A model generated the notes under the pieces. The model made no database searches. It had not been told where the DNA came from and worked only from the letters and a program-made list of their open reading frames with translations. 64,000 nucleotides of DNA, from the NCBI GenBank assembly GCA_029054245.1, contig JAIDFQ010000042.1, positions 1 to 64,000 on the forward strand, in the 5' to 3' direction. This document shows positions 15,238-25,206 of the stretch, one piece after another; within the stretch, counting starts at the first letter, position 1; each line of letters begins with the position of its first letter. The DNA comes from Lachnospiraceae bacterium. GTDB taxonomy: Bacteria > Bacillota > Clostridia > Lachnospirales > Lachnospiraceae. The translations under genes were made by a program, and so were the position numbers.

Positions 15238-16341
15238 TTACTGTAATAGTTGGAGTACCTGCGCAGGACGTTCATTTGCCTGTGCCAACATGGAAGTACT
15301 TGCCTGGGTCAGCACCTGCACGGTCGTATATTCCGTCATCTCTTCTGCCATATCTACATCCATAATACGAGAATATGCCGCCGTCATGCTCTCACTGGAA
15401 ATGTCCAGGCTGCTGATTGTATGTTCCAAACGGTTCTGGTATGCGCCAAGACCACTGCGTACAGACGAAATATATTTTATTGCGCTTTCCATTCTGCCAA
15501 GAGCATCCTTTGATCCTTCAGCTGTCGATAAATCGATAGAAGAGATTCCGATATTCTCCAGATTCACTTTCGGAATCCGAATGCCCAGCTGTTGCCCTTC
15601 ATTTGCACCAACCTGCATATCCATAGCGCCAAAGCCTACCAGATCCATAGTCGCATTTATAGTTGATGATCCGCCGTCTTCAATATGAAGCTTAAGCTCA
15701 AATCCCTGACTTCCCTTGATTGTTACCATGTTTCCATCAATCTGGCTGATTTCAGCATCTGCGGGAAATTCGGGACCTCCGGTAAATCCTCCTACCTCAT
15801 CAATCGTTCCGTCAGCTTTAAAGGTGACCCCTGTCAAGGATATATTATATATCCCACTTTTTATTGCGTCACTATAATATGTTACTTTAACATTTTCCTG
15901 ATCTGTGTAACCCTTTAAATCAAAAGAGCCATCCAGAAGCTTTTGACCATTAAACTCTGTCTCAGAAGAAATTCTGGTGATTTCTTCCATCAATTGCTGA
16001 ACTTCCGCATCAATCAGTCTTCTATCATCATCTGTAAGGATTCCGTTGTTAGATTTCACAGAAAGCTCATTGATTCTCTGAAGCATATCATGGATTTCCG
16101 AAAGACTGCCGTCGGCAATTTCAATAATGGAAACACCATCAGAAGCATTCTGTGTCGCCTGATCAATTCCTTTAATCTGGGCATTCATACGTTTTGACAT
16201 CGCAAGACCGGATGGATTGTCTTTTGCATTTACGATCTTTAGACCGGAAGATAATCTTCCCAGTGACTGCTGAAGTCTGTTGTCATTTCTGTTTAACTGG
16301 TTTGTGGCAATAGCTGCCGATGCATTATAACTGATTCTCAT
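15238..16341 (-). CDS. flagellin
   Basis: 367 aa. The conserved D0/D1 N-terminus (MRISYNASAAIATNQLNRND, SSGLKIVNAKDNPSGLAMSKRM) and C-terminus (AYSRIMDVDMAEEMTEYT, then ending VLQLLQ) are both intact. The central region, about residues 140-260, is a modest-sized variable surface domain. It is the main subunit of the flagellar filament, exported by the flagellar type III system and capped until export by FliS. It starts inside the last 17 bp of the DUF6240 gene with AAAGGAAA upstream, so the two are co-transcribed. Confidence 0.95.
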   Translation of the reverse strand: MRISYNASAAIATNQLNRNDNRLQQSLGRLSSGLKIVNAKDNPSGLAMSKRMNAQIKGIDQATQNASDGVSIIEIADGSLSEIHDMLQRINELSVKSNNGILTDDDRRLIDAEVQQLMEEITRISSETEFNGQKLLDGSFDLKGYTDQENVKVTYYSDAIKSGIYNISLTGVTFKADGTIDEVGGFTGGPEFPADAEISQIDGNMVTIKGSQGFELKLHIEDGGSSTINATMDLVGFGAMDMQVGANEGQQLGIRIPKVNLENIGISSIDLSTAEGSKDALGRMESAIKYISSVRSGLGAYQNRLEHTISSLDISSESMTAAYSRIMDVDMAEEMTEYTTVQVLTQASTSMLAQANERPAQVLQLLQ

Positions 16342-19336
16342 AAGCTGTATTTCCTTTCTTCATTCCAATTTCCTGTACATATCCAATAAATGCCTTAGCT
16401 GCCTTATAAAGCATCTGTGAATCGTTTCCTGTCTTTCGGTTCTGTGTTTCCTTTAAAGAGAACTCCGTCATATCCAGATTCTCTCCAACAGCAAAATAAA
16501 TCTCTCCTACCTGAATTTTCTCTCCTTTTAATTTGCGTTCCAAAATATCCTTGTTATCATTCAAAAGTCTGCATCCATCTTTGGATCCACAGATACCAAA
16601 CCCCGAAAGCCCTTGTTTTGTCATCTTAAACTCAGCGGCAGTCTTGCCAATCAATTCTGATTCAAAGGTTATGGCAACTTTGCTTTCCTTAGCATCATTA
16701 TGTATGATCTTTAAGTTGATTGAGGTAAGCACGCCGCCTACATCTGTAGGTATCTCGTAATTTTCTTCTCTTGCCATGTTGCCCATAAATGAAATCTGTT
16801 TATAAAGAACACTCATGGTCCTCACATCCAGCGCCGCATAAGAATCAGAAAATGCCATATTTTTCATCATTCCCTGAAGCTTCTCTACAAATCCTTGGTA
16901 CGCCTTTTGTGCACCTTCCTGATCTACGAGATGGTCTATGATTTCTTCTCCAGCTCCCTCTAAAACATCATCTGTTTTATCCTGTTTATTAAGTCTGTCA
17001 AATTCTTTCCAGATTTCTTTTGGATTTTTTAAAAGGGCTCCGGCTGCCATAAGGTAATCAGCGCTTACCGGCTGATTGTAATCACTTAGATACTTTAACA
17101 CAGTTTCTTCGGATTTTACTGCCGCACGTACCTGCTCATACATCATGCGGTCAAATTCTTCCCCAGCGCGGTCACTTCCTGTATCATCAAGAAACTGTTC
17201 CAATTCCTGCTTGGTAAATCCCTTGGCAATCTGATCGGTAATACTTTCCCTTCCAGTATCCCGGGCATTCACCCCGCCAAAGGTATCATCCACAGAATAA
17301 TCCATCCTGCCGCGTTTGCTGCTGCGCAGAGCACTTAGGAGATTTCCCAGTGTAAATTCACCACCTGCCTGCCAGAGCGCGCCTATCGCCGCATCGTCTG
17401 CCTTTTCAACCTGATGAACCAATCTGTAAATACCAATATAGGCACTTCTTTCTTCTTCGGTTATCCCTTTTTGATTTTCCAGCTTATAAAGAAATCTGCT
17501 GTAAGATTCCATCTCATCCGCCGTATCCGCCTGTTGATTAAAGTAATCCTTAAGTTCATCCAAAGACATTGTGAGGGGATTGACCCCTTCTCTGATCATA
17601 TTCAAAACCCGCCCCGGCTTCATCTCTTTTACCACACTGCCGAGCAAATCATCTTTATCTCTTATTTCTCTGATGTTATCTTCCGTAATTTCAAGGCTGT
17701 TGTAGCCAAGGATACGGACAGCACGCCTGTTTGCATCCGAAAGTTCCAAATCCATATCTTTCAGAATATCATCCACATTCCTGAATGCCTTTTGTATGGA
17801 ATCCCCCATATCTCTTCTGGGCGCTGTCATCAATGCTTCATAGGTCTGCCCTGCTTTTTCATATGCAAGCCGGCGGTTATTACCATAAGCATATATTTCC
17901 CGCAAGTTATCTGACGATGAAACTTCCGCAAGAATTGCCGCAGGAGAAGCGCTAATGCCCTGCAAGGTCTTAAGCGTTTCCTGATACAAGGATTTCTTTT
18001 CCTCTGCTTCGGAGGCATCTATCTGCCCGGTCAATGCCTTTGCAAAACTGCTTTCTGCCTCTTTGAGTTTTGTAATCAGTGCCTCTAAGGAAGCTGTCTC
18101 TATCTGATATCCGCTACGCAAAAGACGTATGTTGGCTTCTATCGTCATGGACAATCTGACTTCTTCAAGTAGCCGCCGTCCTCGTATATTTTCTGTAAGG
18201 TCCTTCGTCTCCAAAGCCCTTCCATTCCTGCCGAATATTTCGTCCTGTGCAGCAAGAAGATTTTTCAATGTAAGCGGAAGATCCCTTGCAAGAATTACAT
18301 CAGCTGCTTCCGCTTCAATGGATGCTGTTTTCTCCACAAGATCCGCTGCTTCTTCTGCAAAGGTCGATTCTTTTCCTAAATCCGCTTTTACCGGCGCCGT
18401 TCCATCGGCAATCGCACAGGCGGCAGTAGCGGCAAACGCCTCATAAGTTATAGGAAACTGCTGCTTCTTAATGTCACAAAGCAAGGAAAAGGTTTCTGCA
18501 TTTAGCGGAATGCCTTTTTCTACCAGCCATCTGGCATTTTGAAGGTTTTCTTCATCTGCTATATAACCCGCCTCTTCAATGACTTTTTCCATTTGAGGAC
18601 GCAGCTGTTCAAAATCCACTTGTTCAGGCTTTTTTGCATAATAACCTGCAACTCCGCCTGCTGCATAATAGCCCCTTCCCTGACGGTCGGTATCATCAAG
18701 CGCCGAGTACTTTGCTGTGTAGAAATTCTCCGGCGTAGGCGAAAGATCATTTTCAATCATATATTTCACGCTTCCGTCAGAAGGTGTACCTGCTTCCGTC
18801 AGCATATGAAAAGCTTTTGTAACAGCGGTAATATTTTCTTCCGTCAAAGGAATATCCCGTCTGGCAAACTGCTTTTTCAATTCCTCCGTGAAAGCTTCGC
18901 TTCCCGTAATATCCCGAATTGCATCATCACTGACGGTATCCGTATATCCGGTGATTTGTTCACCACCTTTTAATAGCGCCGTTTTAATGTGATCTACTAT
19001 CGTCACGACTGTCTCAATGTCTGTGCTTCCGGGATGAAACCCTTCCTTCTGGAGCTTGGCAAAATCCTCATCTGACATAGTATTAGACATTACTGCCATA
19101 TAGTTGCGCTGGACAGTGATATCTTCCTGTCCTGCTGCCAGCATGATCTCTTCTGCGGTCCGTCCGTGACCTGCGTATGCGCTGTTATCCATAACTGTGC
19201 CAGAAATGTCTAATGCAAACCCGCCTGACTCTGTCTTCTCCGTCTCCTGCGGGGTACGATATGAAGTTGTTCTGGTGCCTGCATTTACATGGGTCTGGGC
19301 AGTCTTGGTTTCTGCCCCTTCAAGTATAATATTCAT
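16325..19336 (-). CDS. DUF6240 protein, large helical repeat protein of the flagellin operon
   Basis: 1003 aa from the ATG at 19336, which has AGAGG 6 nt upstream. Function is unknown. It lacks a signal peptide or TM segment and is predicted mostly helical and acidic. A short motif of the form LPLTxENLxA recurs at intervals of about 37-78 residues (near 160, 197, 275, 351 and further on), suggesting a repeat scaffold. The C-terminal 130 residues (INLKIIHNDAKESKVAITFE, FGICGSKDGCRLL) vaguely resemble the FliK-like C-terminal domain, so a hook-length or filament-associated role is conceivable. It overlaps flagellin by 17 bp and has a sigma-28-like promoter, tying it to motility. Confidence 0.6.
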   Translation of the reverse strand: MNIILEGAETKTAQTHVNAGTRTTSYRTPQETEKTESGGFALDISGTVMDNSAYAGHGRTAEEIMLAAGQEDITVQRNYMAVMSNTMSDEDFAKLQKEGFHPGSTDIETVVTIVDHIKTALLKGGEQITGYTDTVSDDAIRDITGSEAFTEELKKQFARRDIPLTEENITAVTKAFHMLTEAGTPSDGSVKYMIENDLSPTPENFYTAKYSALDDTDRQGRGYYAAGGVAGYYAKKPEQVDFEQLRPQMEKVIEEAGYIADEENLQNARWLVEKGIPLNAETFSLLCDIKKQQFPITYEAFAATAACAIADGTAPVKADLGKESTFAEEAADLVEKTASIEAEAADVILARDLPLTLKNLLAAQDEIFGRNGRALETKDLTENIRGRRLLEEVRLSMTIEANIRLLRSGYQIETASLEALITKLKEAESSFAKALTGQIDASEAEEKKSLYQETLKTLQGISASPAAILAEVSSSDNLREIYAYGNNRRLAYEKAGQTYEALMTAPRRDMGDSIQKAFRNVDDILKDMDLELSDANRRAVRILGYNSLEITEDNIREIRDKDDLLGSVVKEMKPGRVLNMIREGVNPLTMSLDELKDYFNQQADTADEMESYSRFLYKLENQKGITEEERSAYIGIYRLVHQVEKADDAAIGALWQAGGEFTLGNLLSALRSSKRGRMDYSVDDTFGGVNARDTGRESITDQIAKGFTKQELEQFLDDTGSDRAGEEFDRMMYEQVRAAVKSEETVLKYLSDYNQPVSADYLMAAGALLKNPKEIWKEFDRLNKQDKTDDVLEGAGEEIIDHLVDQEGAQKAYQGFVEKLQGMMKNMAFSDSYAALDVRTMSVLYKQISFMGNMAREENYEIPTDVGGVLTSINLKIIHNDAKESKVAITFESELIGKTAAEFKMTKQGLSGFGICGSKDGCRLLNDNKDILERKLKGEKIQVGEIYFAVGENLDMTEFSLKETQNRKTGNDSQMLYKAAKAFIGYVQEIGMKKGNTAYENQL

Positions 19337-19383
19337 AAAAATCCTCTCATATATTGCAGCCGTATGCACACCTCATTGTGTGC

Positions 19384-19416
19384 AAAAAGGGCAAATGCTT
19401 TACACATTCACCCTTT
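19384..19416 (-). terminator. intrinsic terminator of glgB
   Basis: Minus strand: AAAGGGTGAATG (19405-19416) pairs with CATTTGCCCTTT (19386-19397) over 12 bp including two G-T wobbles, loop 7 nt, followed by a T5 run. It lies 35 bp after the glgB stop. A second small hairpin, GCACAC/GTGTGC, follows at 19366-19383. Confidence 0.75.
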
Positions 19417-19443
19417 ATTTCGGCATATATTTTCTTTTTCTTA
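19417..19443 (-). promoter_or_regulatory. sigma-28 (flagellar) type promoter for DUF6240-flagellin-fliS
   Basis: Minus strand: -35-like TAAG (19440-19443), 15-bp spacer, -10-like GCCGAAAT (19417-19424). The sigma-28/sigma-D consensus is TAAA-N15-GCCGATAA, so spacing is exact and 9 of 12 bases match. No good sigma-A promoter is visible in this gap. The start site would fall inside the glgB terminator stem. Confidence 0.55.
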
Positions 19444-19450
19444 ATATCTG

Positions 19451-21370
19451 TTAAAAAACAAATATCGCTGCACAATAAGGAGGAAGATCAAGCGTAATGC
19501 TGTAATCTTTGTAGTCACAGTAATCTTTTACCGCTGTAACCTCTTTAGGAAGCGCCGCGCCCGTGCCGCCAAACCTTTCTTCTGCACTGTTTAGCAGCAG
19601 TTTATATTTTTTCTTTGCTGGCACACCCAGCTTATAATCTTTCCATTCTATGGGCGTCATATTGATGATAAAGAGCAGATTATTCCTGCCTGTCGCACTC
19701 TTTCTGCAAAAGCTGTAAGTGCTTCTTTCTTTGTCGTCACAATTAAGCCACTCAAAGCCATCCCAACAGTTATCAAACTGATACATACAAGGATATTTCC
19801 TGTAAATTTTTAAAAGCTCCTTCATGTATTCGTGAAGTCCCTTATTCAAATTTTCGCCCAGAAGATGCCAGTCCAGCTCTCTTTCTTCACTCCACTCTCT
19901 TTCCTGTCCAAAATCCTGTCCCATGAAAAGAAGCTTCTTACCCGCATGACCGAACATATAAGTGTAACCGCACCGTAAGTTTGCATATTTATCCACCTTG
20001 TAGCCAGGCATCTTATTAACCATGGAACATTTCAAATGCACCACCTCATCGTGGGAAAGAGGCAGAATATAATTTTCACTGTCATTATAAGACATTGCAA
20101 AAGTCATCGCATAATGATTGTCCTTCCTGAAATAGGGATCCAGCTTCATATATTCACAAAAATCATGCATCCAGCCCATATTCCATTTAAAGGAAAATCC
20201 CAGCCCATCGTCTTCCACCTTGCCTGTCACTTTAGGCCACGCCGTAGATTCCTCGGCTATCGTCAAAAATCCAGGATAAGTGCCAAGCACCACGGAATTC
20301 AGATGTTTGAAAAATTCAATGGCTTCCAGATTTTTATTTCCGCCATATTTATTTGCAACCCACTGACCTTCTTTTTTACCATAATCAAGATACAGCATAG
20401 ACGCCACCGCATCCACACGGATACCGTCAATATGGTATTCCTTGATCCAGAATAAAACGTTAGCAATCAGGAAATTCTTGACTTCTGTCTTGCCGTAATT
20501 AAAGATTTTTGTTCCCCAATCAGGATGTTCTCCTTTCCGGGGATCGGGATCTTCAAAAATACACTGTCCGTCAAACCGTCCAAGTCCATGGGCATCTGTG
20601 GCAAAATGTGCCGGCACCCAGTCAAGAATGACACCTATTTTATTTTTATGCAGTTTATTTATAAGATACATAAAATCTTCCGGATCACCATACCTAGAGG
20701 TAGGCGCATAGTAGCCTGTTACCTGATATCCCCAAGAACCGTCAAAGGGATATTCTGCAATACCCATAAGTTCAATATGAGTATATTTCATCTCTTTTAA
20801 ATACTCCACGATCCGGTCCGCAAACTCGCGGTAATTGTAAAATCCCTGTGCATCCGGTTTCGGATGACGCATCCAGGAACCAATATGGCATTCGTAAATT
20901 GCCAGAGCTTCATGATTATAATCTTTTCCCTCACGCTCTTTCATCCAGGCATCATCTGTCCATTTGAATCCAGAAATATCTGTTGTGCGGGAAGCCGTCC
21001 CTGGGCGAAGCTCCGCGCTATTTGCAAAGGGATCTGATTTGTACAGTTTTTCACCATAAGGTGTGGTAATCAAAAATTTATACAGTTCATTTACGCCGAC
21101 TCCCGGAATGAATACTGCATGGATGCCCCCCGGTCCCAGCTTCGTCATGGGATTTGCCGTTTCATTCCATCCGTTGAAAGTGCCTATGACATGAACGCTT
21201 GCCGCATTCGGCGCCCAGACGCCAAAGAACATACCCTTTTGCCCGTCTTTCCAAGAAGGATGCGCACCCAATTTTTTATAGATATCATAGTGCGTTCCCT
21301 GTGCAAACAGATATTGATCTGCCTCAGAAATAAAAACTTCCGTCTCTGCCTTTTTCCCTGTTACTTCCAT
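19451..21370 (-). CDS. glgB: 1,4-alpha-glucan branching enzyme (GH13)
   Basis: 639 aa, normal for the family. An N-terminal CBM48 domain (GVWAPNAASVHVIGTFNGW near 50-68) is followed by the GH13 barrel with its conserved regions: DWVPAHFATDAHG, DGIRVDAVASMLYLDY containing the nucleophile Asp, EEST with the acid/base Glu, and PLSHDEVVH. It makes alpha-1,6 branches in glycogen. No other glycogen gene is adjacent. The ribosome site is GGGGGTTTTAAGGT. It follows the TPR/AAA gene by 17 bp and ends at a strong terminator. Confidence 0.95.
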   Translation of the reverse strand: MEVTGKKAETEVFISEADQYLFAQGTHYDIYKKLGAHPSWKDGQKGMFFGVWAPNAASVHVIGTFNGWNETANPMTKLGPGGIHAVFIPGVGVNELYKFLITTPYGEKLYKSDPFANSAELRPGTASRTTDISGFKWTDDAWMKEREGKDYNHEALAIYECHIGSWMRHPKPDAQGFYNYREFADRIVEYLKEMKYTHIELMGIAEYPFDGSWGYQVTGYYAPTSRYGDPEDFMYLINKLHKNKIGVILDWVPAHFATDAHGLGRFDGQCIFEDPDPRKGEHPDWGTKIFNYGKTEVKNFLIANVLFWIKEYHIDGIRVDAVASMLYLDYGKKEGQWVANKYGGNKNLEAIEFFKHLNSVVLGTYPGFLTIAEESTAWPKVTGKVEDDGLGFSFKWNMGWMHDFCEYMKLDPYFRKDNHYAMTFAMSYNDSENYILPLSHDEVVHLKCSMVNKMPGYKVDKYANLRCGYTYMFGHAGKKLLFMGQDFGQEREWSEERELDWHLLGENLNKGLHEYMKELLKIYRKYPCMYQFDNCWDGFEWLNCDDKERSTYSFCRKSATGRNNLLFIINMTPIEWKDYKLGVPAKKKYKLLLNSAEERFGGTGAALPKEVTAVKDYCDYKDYSITLDLPPYCAAIFVF

Positions 21371-21387
21371 ACCTTAAAACCCCCAAT

Positions 21388-24210
21388 TTAATAATGCATA
21401 AAATCTTTTTCTCTCAGAACAATCATGTCCTCATCATCATAACGCTTTCCGAGCAACACATCAAAGAAATGCTTCGGTGTCTTTTTGTCTGCATAGTAAA
21501 TCGCTTCATCCACCAACTCTTCAATCTCACCCAGCGTAACTTCGTGATCGCTGGTCTGCATATCTGCAATCCTTGTATGTAACGCAAGCACACCCAGCTC
21601 ATCAATGGCATATTCCTGATCAAGTGCATATTTTTTGGCATATTTTACCAGCGTCTGATCATCCAGCGCCTCTAGATCCACCCTCAAATTAAAAGCACCT
21701 GTCAAATCGGCGTATTTTGCCAGAAAATCATTCATTCTTGCTTTGGTGTCTTCCATAAGGATAATCAGTCCCTTTTCTTCCTGATTCAATTCCTTCAAAA
21801 GCTGACCCACCGTTGCTTTTCTCATGCCGGCAGCACTTTCTATAATAAGTGCACCGTTCGATAGTTTGGACAAAGTTGACGCAACATCCTTCTTATTCAT
21901 GGTCACACCTGAAATCTTTGCCACTTTTCCGGAAAAATTACTGTCCGAAAGCTGTATCTCTTTTACGAGAAGCTTTGCAAGTTCAATTGCTCCCGTACCT
22001 TCCTCTCCGGTGATAACCACATTTCCGGTGTAAGATGCCATGCTGATGTTGTCAATTGCCTCCACAATCTGCCTTCTGGTACGTTTATGATGTATAAAAG
22101 GTGCAAATTGCTCCTTCTCACTGCCTGTCATTTCTCTAGCAGTATATTTGTTTTCTCCTTCTTCCTCCTCCTTTGCCTTTTGTTCTCCGGGAAATTCTAA
22201 AACAGCTGCTTTCTCATGTTCGTTCCCGGCTTCTTCTTTGGTTAAAGCTTTTTCTGTATCTTTATTTTCTATTCTTTTCTTTTTCCCTTTTTTCCTAGGT
22301 CCAGATCCAGTCTTTGCTGCCTCTTCGCCCTCTCCTGGCGCTTGTGCATCCTGTAACGGTTCCTCAGAAGATTCTTTGACCGCCGCATCTTCCGGTAATT
22401 CTTCTTTTATCTCTTCTGCTTCTTTTGTTTCACTAATTTCCTCAATTTCTTCTGCTTCTTCGAGTTCTTCGATCTGTACCTCCTTAAGATCCTCTAATTC
22501 CTCAATGTCCTCCGGTTCTTTCGTAAGGATCTGTTCTTCTTCCTGCTTATCAATATCAGCTACCTTGACCACTTTAGGACGTTCCTGTGCTGCCTTTTTC
22601 TTTTCCTCTTTGATGGCGGCTGTTACCATCGCCTTCTCAAGGTTTTCTAAAAGACCGGATTTGGTGGATTCATCAAAGTCGGCAAAAAGTGTATCTGTCT
22701 GCTGCTGAACACGCTTACGAATTTCTTCCATGCGCTTTCGCTCGTTCTCCTGCTTCATCCTTTCCCATTCAGCCATGATATCTTCAATGCTGAGCTGACC
22801 AGTAATCTGCTTTTCTACTTTTTCCTGCTCTGGAACCACCAGCGAAATTTGACCATCATATTCCTGCGTAAGCATATCATCATATCCTGAAGGCTTATGA
22901 AAAGTCCTGATTACACCCGTATTACTGATTGCCGGATTGGGACTGGCTGCCGCAAGGGAAGGTTTCTGCTCCTTGGGCTGAGAGTCCGCAATAGGTATCT
23001 TTGGCATCTCAACCTGCTCGCTCACAGGCGCAAATAACGTACCAGAGCCGTTTTTCTGCGCCAGTTCAGTAACCAGATCCTGAATATTTACTTCTTCTGT
23101 ATTTCCAAAAAAGACTTCCTCGGATCCTTCACTTGCATCCTCCTCTTTTGCGGGTGTATCTGTTTCTTTCCTGCTGTTATGTAATTCTTCATCTGTAGTC
23201 ATCTGCATCTCATCTGTATGTTGATGCAGCAAAGCTTTCGATCCCTCATTTTCAGCAGGTACCGGGCTGTCTATTCCTGTAACAGGCTCATATACCTTGG
23301 TTTTTAAAAGCTCATTCGTCTCCTGTACCGGAATCTCCTGAGTCTTATTCTGCTCCAAAAACTCCTTCATGCTTTCTGCAAGTTCTTTTTGCAGATTGAT
23401 GGTATTATACTGGCTTACATCAACCGTCTTTACCTGTATATCCATCTCTTCTTTTCCGGGAATCTCCTGGGTATCATCTGTAAGGATATTTTCTTCCAGG
23501 CTGAACTCATTGTCCTCTTCATCCTCTGTTGCTTCTCCAGCCTTTTCCTGTATCTCCTTTTGATCCACAACATAATCAGGCGTGATAAAGCCTCCTGTCT
23601 GTTTCATCTGGTCATATTTAAACTGCTGCTCCTCACTTAAAGGTTCATGAAGCATCTTAAGCTCTAACGCCTTTAATACATGCCTTCCCTCGCCAAACCA
23701 AAGGAACATTTCATCACATTCCTCAACACACTTGGAAGCAAGACCGACTCTGTGATAAAGATATGCCAGTTCATAAGCCCACTTTTCCCGATAATCCCGT
23801 TTTTTAAGCTCCTCGAGTACCTCGATTCTTTCCTCCAAGCTCACTTCCTGCGCTTCATATAGCTTGTACTGAAGGATATATCTTCCGCTATCCTTAGGGG
23901 CAAGCTGGACAAATTCCTTATAATACTCAAGCGCCTGGACAAACTCACCAAGCTTAATGGATAGTTCGCATAAGGAGTAAACAATCAGACGTCCCCCTGC
24001 ATGCCTTTCATAGGCAAGCAGAAGGATGTCTCTACTATCTTCGTATCTTCTATTGATTTTATATAAATCACTGATGGTGCACAGCATCATTACGCTTTTT
24101 ACTCTTCGCCAGTCGATGCTGTCTGCTATTTTCACCGCTTCATCATACTCTCCCTGAGAAATCAGGGACTTTATTTCATCTGCACGTACTTTGTATTCAT
24201 ACTTATCCAA
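21388..24210 (-). CDS. TPR protein with acidic linker and degenerate AAA+ (CbxX/SpoVK-like) domain
   Basis: 940 aa from the TTG at 24210, which has GAGGTG 6 nt upstream; the ATG at 24252 lacks a ribosome site and adds 14 unrelated residues. Residues 1-220 form a TPR-like helical array. Residues 240-680 are a low-complexity, Glu-rich linker. Residues 690-940 resemble the AAA+ fold of the CbxX/CfxQ/SpoVK group, but the Walker A reads GEEGTGAIE and lacks the essential lysine; the Walker B position is ALIIES. So it is probably a non-hydrolysing scaffold. Function is unknown. It lies 85 bp downstream of rsmA. Confidence 0.65.
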   Translation of the reverse strand: MDKYEYKVRADEIKSLISQGEYDEAVKIADSIDWRRVKSVMMLCTISDLYKINRRYEDSRDILLLAYERHAGGRLIVYSLCELSIKLGEFVQALEYYKEFVQLAPKDSGRYILQYKLYEAQEVSLEERIEVLEELKKRDYREKWAYELAYLYHRVGLASKCVEECDEMFLWFGEGRHVLKALELKMLHEPLSEEQQFKYDQMKQTGGFITPDYVVDQKEIQEKAGEATEDEEDNEFSLEENILTDDTQEIPGKEEMDIQVKTVDVSQYNTINLQKELAESMKEFLEQNKTQEIPVQETNELLKTKVYEPVTGIDSPVPAENEGSKALLHQHTDEMQMTTDEELHNSRKETDTPAKEEDASEGSEEVFFGNTEEVNIQDLVTELAQKNGSGTLFAPVSEQVEMPKIPIADSQPKEQKPSLAAASPNPAISNTGVIRTFHKPSGYDDMLTQEYDGQISLVVPEQEKVEKQITGQLSIEDIMAEWERMKQENERKRMEEIRKRVQQQTDTLFADFDESTKSGLLENLEKAMVTAAIKEEKKKAAQERPKVVKVADIDKQEEEQILTKEPEDIEELEDLKEVQIEELEEAEEIEEISETKEAEEIKEELPEDAAVKESSEEPLQDAQAPGEGEEAAKTGSGPRKKGKKKRIENKDTEKALTKEEAGNEHEKAAVLEFPGEQKAKEEEEGENKYTAREMTGSEKEQFAPFIHHKRTRRQIVEAIDNISMASYTGNVVITGEEGTGAIELAKLLVKEIQLSDSNFSGKVAKISGVTMNKKDVASTLSKLSNGALIIESAAGMRKATVGQLLKELNQEEKGLIILMEDTKARMNDFLAKYADLTGAFNLRVDLEALDDQTLVKYAKKYALDQEYAIDELGVLALHTRIADMQTSDHEVTLGEIEELVDEAIYYADKKTPKHFFDVLLGKRYDDEDMIVLREKDFMHY

Positions 24211-24295
24211 GGTACTCACCTCATATATACTCTTGCCGCAAGGCACAGTCATCCTAATTTTATTTTTTTTAGTTTACCATATGCTCATTTGGATG

Positions 24296-25174
24296 TCAAA
24301 AGAGATTGCTGAACTTCGCAAATTCTTCTAATGTTAGCGCTTCTCCTCTGATTGTCTGACTTAAGCCCATTTGATCAAGAATGGCACATACTTCGTCCCT
24401 TGTTATCTTTTTATTTTTGCCGTCTTCTCTTATAATCGCAGATGAATTTGCAAGTGCATTTGCCAATGTCTTTCTGCGTTGATTAAACGCTGACCGTATG
24501 ATGGAAAAAAACTTTTTTTCATCGGCGACATCTACGGGCGGCTTTGTAAATCTGGTAAGTCTGATCACACTGCTGCCCACGCCCGGCTTCGGCATAAAAC
24601 ATGCTGGCGGCACATTCATGATCACTTCCGGTTTTGCATAATACTGCACTGCAAGACTCAGCGCACCATAATCCTTTGTGCCGGGTCCTACTTGCATACG
24701 GTCTGCCACCTCTTTCTGAACCATGATGGTAATGCTTGATAAAGGCACGTTGCTCTCAAACAGCCCCATGATAATAGGCGTCGTGATATAATATGGCAAG
24801 TTGGCGACTATTTTGACCGGTCTTCCCCCATTTTTTTTATCTGCAAGTCCGGCAATATCTACTTTTAGAATATCATCATTGATAATGGTCACATTGTCAT
24901 ACTCTGAAAGTGTATCTTCCAATATGGGGATCAAATTTTTATCTATCTCCACAGCCACCACTTCCCTTGCATGTTCCGCCAGATATTGGGTCATGGTTCC
25001 TATGCCGGGACCAATCTCAATCACACAGTCGTCCTTTGTAATCTTTGCCGCCCGGATAATTTTTTCTAAAATATTAGCATCTATCAGGAAATTTTGTCCA
25101 AATTTTTTTTGAAAATGAAAACCATGCTTCCTTATGATTTCCGATGTTGCTGTAGGTGTTGCCAGATAAGCCAT
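24296..25174 (-). CDS. rsmA: 16S rRNA (adenine(1518)-N6/adenine(1519)-N6)-dimethyltransferase
   Basis: 292 aa, normal length. It dimethylates two adjacent adenines in the 3' hairpin of 16S rRNA. The family start KKFGQNFLIDANILEKI (residues 23-39), the SAM-binding VIEIGPGIGTMT (near 50-61) and catalytic NLPYYITTPI (near 122-131) are clear. The ribosome site AAAGGAG is 6 nt upstream. It follows tatD by 32 bp, the common tatD-(rnmV)-rsmA order; the RNase M5 gene usually between them is missing here. Confidence 0.97.
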   Translation of the reverse strand: MAYLATPTATSEIIRKHGFHFQKKFGQNFLIDANILEKIIRAAKITKDDCVIEIGPGIGTMTQYLAEHAREVVAVEIDKNLIPILEDTLSEYDNVTIINDDILKVDIAGLADKKNGGRPVKIVANLPYYITTPIIMGLFESNVPLSSITIMVQKEVADRMQVGPGTKDYGALSLAVQYYAKPEVIMNVPPACFMPKPGVGSSVIRLTRFTKPPVDVADEKKFFSIIRSAFNQRRKTLANALANSSAIIREDGKNKKITRDEVCAILDQMGLSQTIRGEALTLEEFAKFSNLF

Positions 25175-25206
25175 CCCTTTTCTCCTTTATCTCATCCCTG
25201 CGGCAG

